Part shown: positions 7,351 to 8,899 of the stretch, one piece after another
Position numbering within the stretch: the first letter of the stretch is position 1
Layout of the letters: each line of letters starts with the position of its first letter
Source of the DNA: Lentisphaeria bacterium UBA1829
GTDB taxonomy: Bacteria; Verrucomicrobiota; Lentisphaeria; Victivallales; UBA1829
Direction: 5' to 3'
Length of the DNA: 8,899 nt
Assembly (NCBI GenBank): GCA_002338895.1
Contig: DDJH01000267.1
Span: forward strand, 14,543 to 23,441
Translations under genes and position numbers: made by a program
The notes under the pieces: generated by a model
The model's input: the letters and a program-made list of their open reading frames with translations, nothing else
What the model was told of the DNA's origin: nothing
The model's database searches: none

Positions 7351-8199
7351 TTATGAATGTTTCCGGCGTTCCGCGAAGGCGGCGTTCAACGCTTTGCGCA
7401 TGACTTCGACCGGTGCTTTTTTCCGCGTCCAGATCTCCAGCGAACGGGCTCCTTGATGCAGAAGCATGGCAAGACCGTTGGCAAACGGAATTCCACGGCG
7501 GGCGCAGGCACGGGAAAGAGCGGTCTCTTTGTAAATGGTGTCGTAAACGCGGATGGAGTCCGGAAGGAGGTCCGGATCAATCGGGGAGGGGGCGTCGGGC
7601 TGAAGACCCAGACTGGTGCACTGAATTGCAACATCGGAGTGTTTCAGAAAATCGGCGATTGCCGCAGAATCGTCGATCGGACAGAGTTCGCCCTCCGTTC
7701 CGTAGGCGGCCCGGACCTTCTCCGCCAGATCCTCCGCCTTCGAGAGTGTCCGGTTGATCAGAAACAATCGTCCGACTTTCCGGGAGGCAAAATAGGCCGC
7801 GGCAGCATGTGCGGCGCCTCCGCAGCCGATCAGCGTGATCGAGGCGTTCTCCGGTTCGAACGAGAAGGCTTCACGGAGAGCCTGCGCCAGACCGTATCCG
7901 TCGGTTGTGTCGCCGTAGAGACGTCCGCTTTCGACGGTCACCGTGTTGACGCTTCCTGCCACCTCCGCCTCCCGGGAGATCTCGTCCAGAAACGGGATGA
8001 TCGCATTTTTGTGGGGAACCGTGATATTGAAACCGGCCAGTCCGCGCCGCGCCTGTTCGGTAAACTCCCGCAGCTGCTCCTGTTTCACATGCACGGCGAA
8101 ATATTCGGCATCCAGACCGAGCGCCTGAATCCCCGCATTCTGCATCGCCGGAGAGAGGGAATGGGCAATCGGATCGCCGATTACGGCAAATTTTATCAT
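7351..8199 (-). CDS. aroE: Shikimate dehydrogenase (NADP+) AroE
   Basis: It reduces 3-dehydroshikimate to shikimate in chorismate and aromatic amino acid biosynthesis, in the cytoplasm. The 282 residues match the usual length of about 270-290. The N-terminal substrate domain carries S14-L-S16-P, which contacts the shikimate carboxylate, the catalytic lysine K64 in N58-ITVPH-K64, N85, and the catalytic aspartate D100 in GDTTDGYG. The motif is commonly GxNTDG, so a Thr replaces the Asn at position 98. The Rossmann domain has the glycine loop G125-C-G-G-A-A and then NRT, typical of NADP-preferring AroE. The C-terminal GLAMLLHQGARS carries the conserved substrate-binding Gln. The start at ATG 8199 has AAAGGA 6-7 bases upstream. 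It is the first gene of a probable two-gene transcript with sbcD and is divergent from the prenyl synthase gene, sharing a 72-base intergenic region. Confidence 0.97.
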   Translation of the reverse strand: MIKFAVIGDPIAHSLSPAMQNAGIQALGLDAEYFAVHVKQEQLREFTEQARRGLAGFNITVPHKNAIIPFLDEISREAEVAGSVNTVTVESGRLYGDTTDGYGLAQALREAFSFEPENASITLIGCGGAAHAAAAYFASRKVGRLFLINRTLSKAEDLAEKVRAAYGTEGELCPIDDSAAIADFLKHSDVAIQCTSLGLQPDAPSPIDPDLLPDSIRVYDTIYKETALSRACARRGIPFANGLAMLLHQGARSLEIWTRKKAPVEVMRKALNAAFAERRKHS

Positions 8200-8218
8200 G
8201 TTTTTTCCTTTGTTCGGA

Positions 8219-8265
8219 TTGTTTCAATGCGTTTTTCGTGTATATTTCTCCTATTAAAATAGGTG
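8219..8265 (+). promoter_or_regulatory. Candidate promoter and ribosome binding site of the prenyl synthase gene
   Basis: TTGTTT (8219-8224) and TATATT (8241-8246) are separated by 16 bases and form a plausible sigma-70-type promoter. Just downstream is the inverted repeat CCTATT-AA-AATAGG (8250-8263). Its right arm merges with the Shine-Dalgarno AGGTG (8261-8265), 6 bases from the ATG at 8272. The repeat could be a small operator or an mRNA hairpin over the ribosome site. I could not place a convincing aroE promoter on the opposite strand in the same gap. Confidence 0.42.
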
Positions 8266-8271
8266 CGATTT

Positions 8272-8899
8272 ATGAAAAGTCAATTGGAAAAGGAGCTTGC
8301 GCTGGTCCGCGGGCTCGTGGAAGAATTTCTGGAGGACGATCCGTTCCCGGAGACTGTGCGTCCTCCTGCGCTCCGGGAGGCGGTGCGGCTGTATCCGCTC
8401 CGGGGGGGAAAACGTCTCAGACCCGCGCTGACCCTCTGGAGCTGCGGCGCGGTCGGAGGAGATCCGGTCCGGGCATTGAACGCGGCGGCGGCCGTCGAAA
8501 TCTACCACAACTGGACTCTCGTCCATGACGATATCATCGACTGCGATGAACTGCGGCGCGGAAAACCGACCTGTCATGTCGAACTGCGGAAAGTCGGAAC
8601 CGAACAGTTTCAGCTGAATGCGGACCGCGCCCGGAAATATGGAGAGGATTTTGCCATTCTCGCCGGCGACCTGCAGCAGAGCTGGGCGATGGATGTGCTG
8701 CTCCGGTCGACCGACCGGGGCGTTTCTCCGGAGACGACGCTGGCCATGGCCCGCCGGATGGAATCGTTTCTCGGACGGGAACTGATTTCCGGAGAGGCGC
8801 TCGATGTGGAATTCGAATACCGGAGCGCAAGGCCCTCCCGTTCGGAACTCGCGGAGATGATCCGGGGGAAAACAAGCGCGCTTCTTGCATCCAGACTTT
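8272..8899 (+). CDS. Polyprenyl (geranylgeranyl/farnesyl-type) diphosphate synthase, 3' end outside window
   Basis: This trans-isoprenyl diphosphate synthase would extend an allylic diphosphate with isopentenyl diphosphate. It is cytoplasmic and supplies quinone, carotenoid or lipid-carrier precursors. 209 codons are visible and no stop is reached. Family motifs appear in order: G45-G-K-R-L-R-P51, the first Asp-rich motif D86-D-I-I-D90 preceded by H85, R95-R-G-K-P-T100, LAGD133, and the K200-T201 pair. The second Asp-rich motif lies beyond the edge. The first motif is the compact DDxxD without the two-residue insertion of E. coli-type FPP synthase, and W81, five residues before D86, is bulky. 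In this family that pattern points to a short product of about C15-C20, by inference. Residues about 104-126 form a longer-than-usual linker between RRGKPT and LAGD. The start at ATG 8272 has AGGTG 6 bases upstream. It is divergent from aroE. Confidence 0.93.
   Translation, partial: MKSQLEKELALVRGLVEEFLEDDPFPETVRPPALREAVRLYPLRGGKRLRPALTLWSCGAVGGDPVRALNAAAAVEIYHNWTLVHDDIIDCDELRRGKPTCHVELRKVGTEQFQLNADRARKYGEDFAILAGDLQQSWAMDVLLRSTDRGVSPETTLAMARRMESFLGRELISGEALDVEFEYRSARPSRSELAEMIRGKTSALLASRL

Noticed and set aside
7357..8262. 301-codon open frame on the + strand
   Set aside because: It is antisense to aroE, which has every family motif; the translation looks like no protein family.
1..8899. High frequency of CCGGAA/TCCGGA strings as a possible dispersed repeat or uptake sequence
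   Set aside because: They occur in all frames of all genes and fit the preference for CCG, CGG, GGA and GAA codons; no longer conserved flank is seen.
1..8899. tRNA, rRNA, CRISPR, insertion sequence or prophage content
   Set aside because: No tRNA-like cloverleaf, regularly spaced repeat, terminal inverted repeat with transposase, or phage gene was seen.

Overview
The window looks like chromosomal DNA from a GC-rich bacterium that degrades many carbohydrates. The style of the genes (a large hypothetical sugar-active protein, an AraA/FucI-type isomerase, strong use of CCG, CGG and GGA codons) suggests the Lentisphaerota/Victivallales or another PVC lineage. That assignment is an inference from protein style; there is no rRNA or other phylogenetic marker here. 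Coding density is high, the longest gap is 177 bases, and I see no mobile element, phage gene, CRISPR array, tRNA or rRNA.

Left part, 1-6030, + strand: a carbohydrate region. A large protein of predicted alpha-toroid plus beta-sandwich type (polysaccharide-lyase-like, unassigned) enters from the left edge and ends at 1933. A 177-base intergenic region follows, with hairpins, a perfect TATAAT box and several copies of the octamer TGGACAAT. It leads into a two-gene operon: an 820-residue uncharacterised TIM-barrel protein with a glutamine-amidotransferase-like middle domain (glycoside-hydrolase-like), and an L-arabinose/L-fucose isomerase family protein whose four metal ligands can be placed. 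The two genes overlap by ATGA. A plausible reading is that the first protein releases or processes a sugar inside the cell and the isomerase converts that aldose to a ketose. The sugar is unknown.

Right part, 6031-8899: housekeeping genes. On the - strand, aroE (shikimate dehydrogenase) is followed 28 bases later by sbcD (nuclease subunit of the SbcCD DNA-end-processing complex). The pair ends in a hairpin-plus-U-tract terminator in the short convergent gap with the isomerase gene. sbcC is not beside sbcD. Divergent from aroE, a trans-type polyprenyl diphosphate synthase starts at 8272 and runs off the right edge.

The most unusual items are the uncharacterised glycosidase-like/isomerase pair and the TGGACAAT motif cluster at its promoter. 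Nothing else departs strongly from known families.
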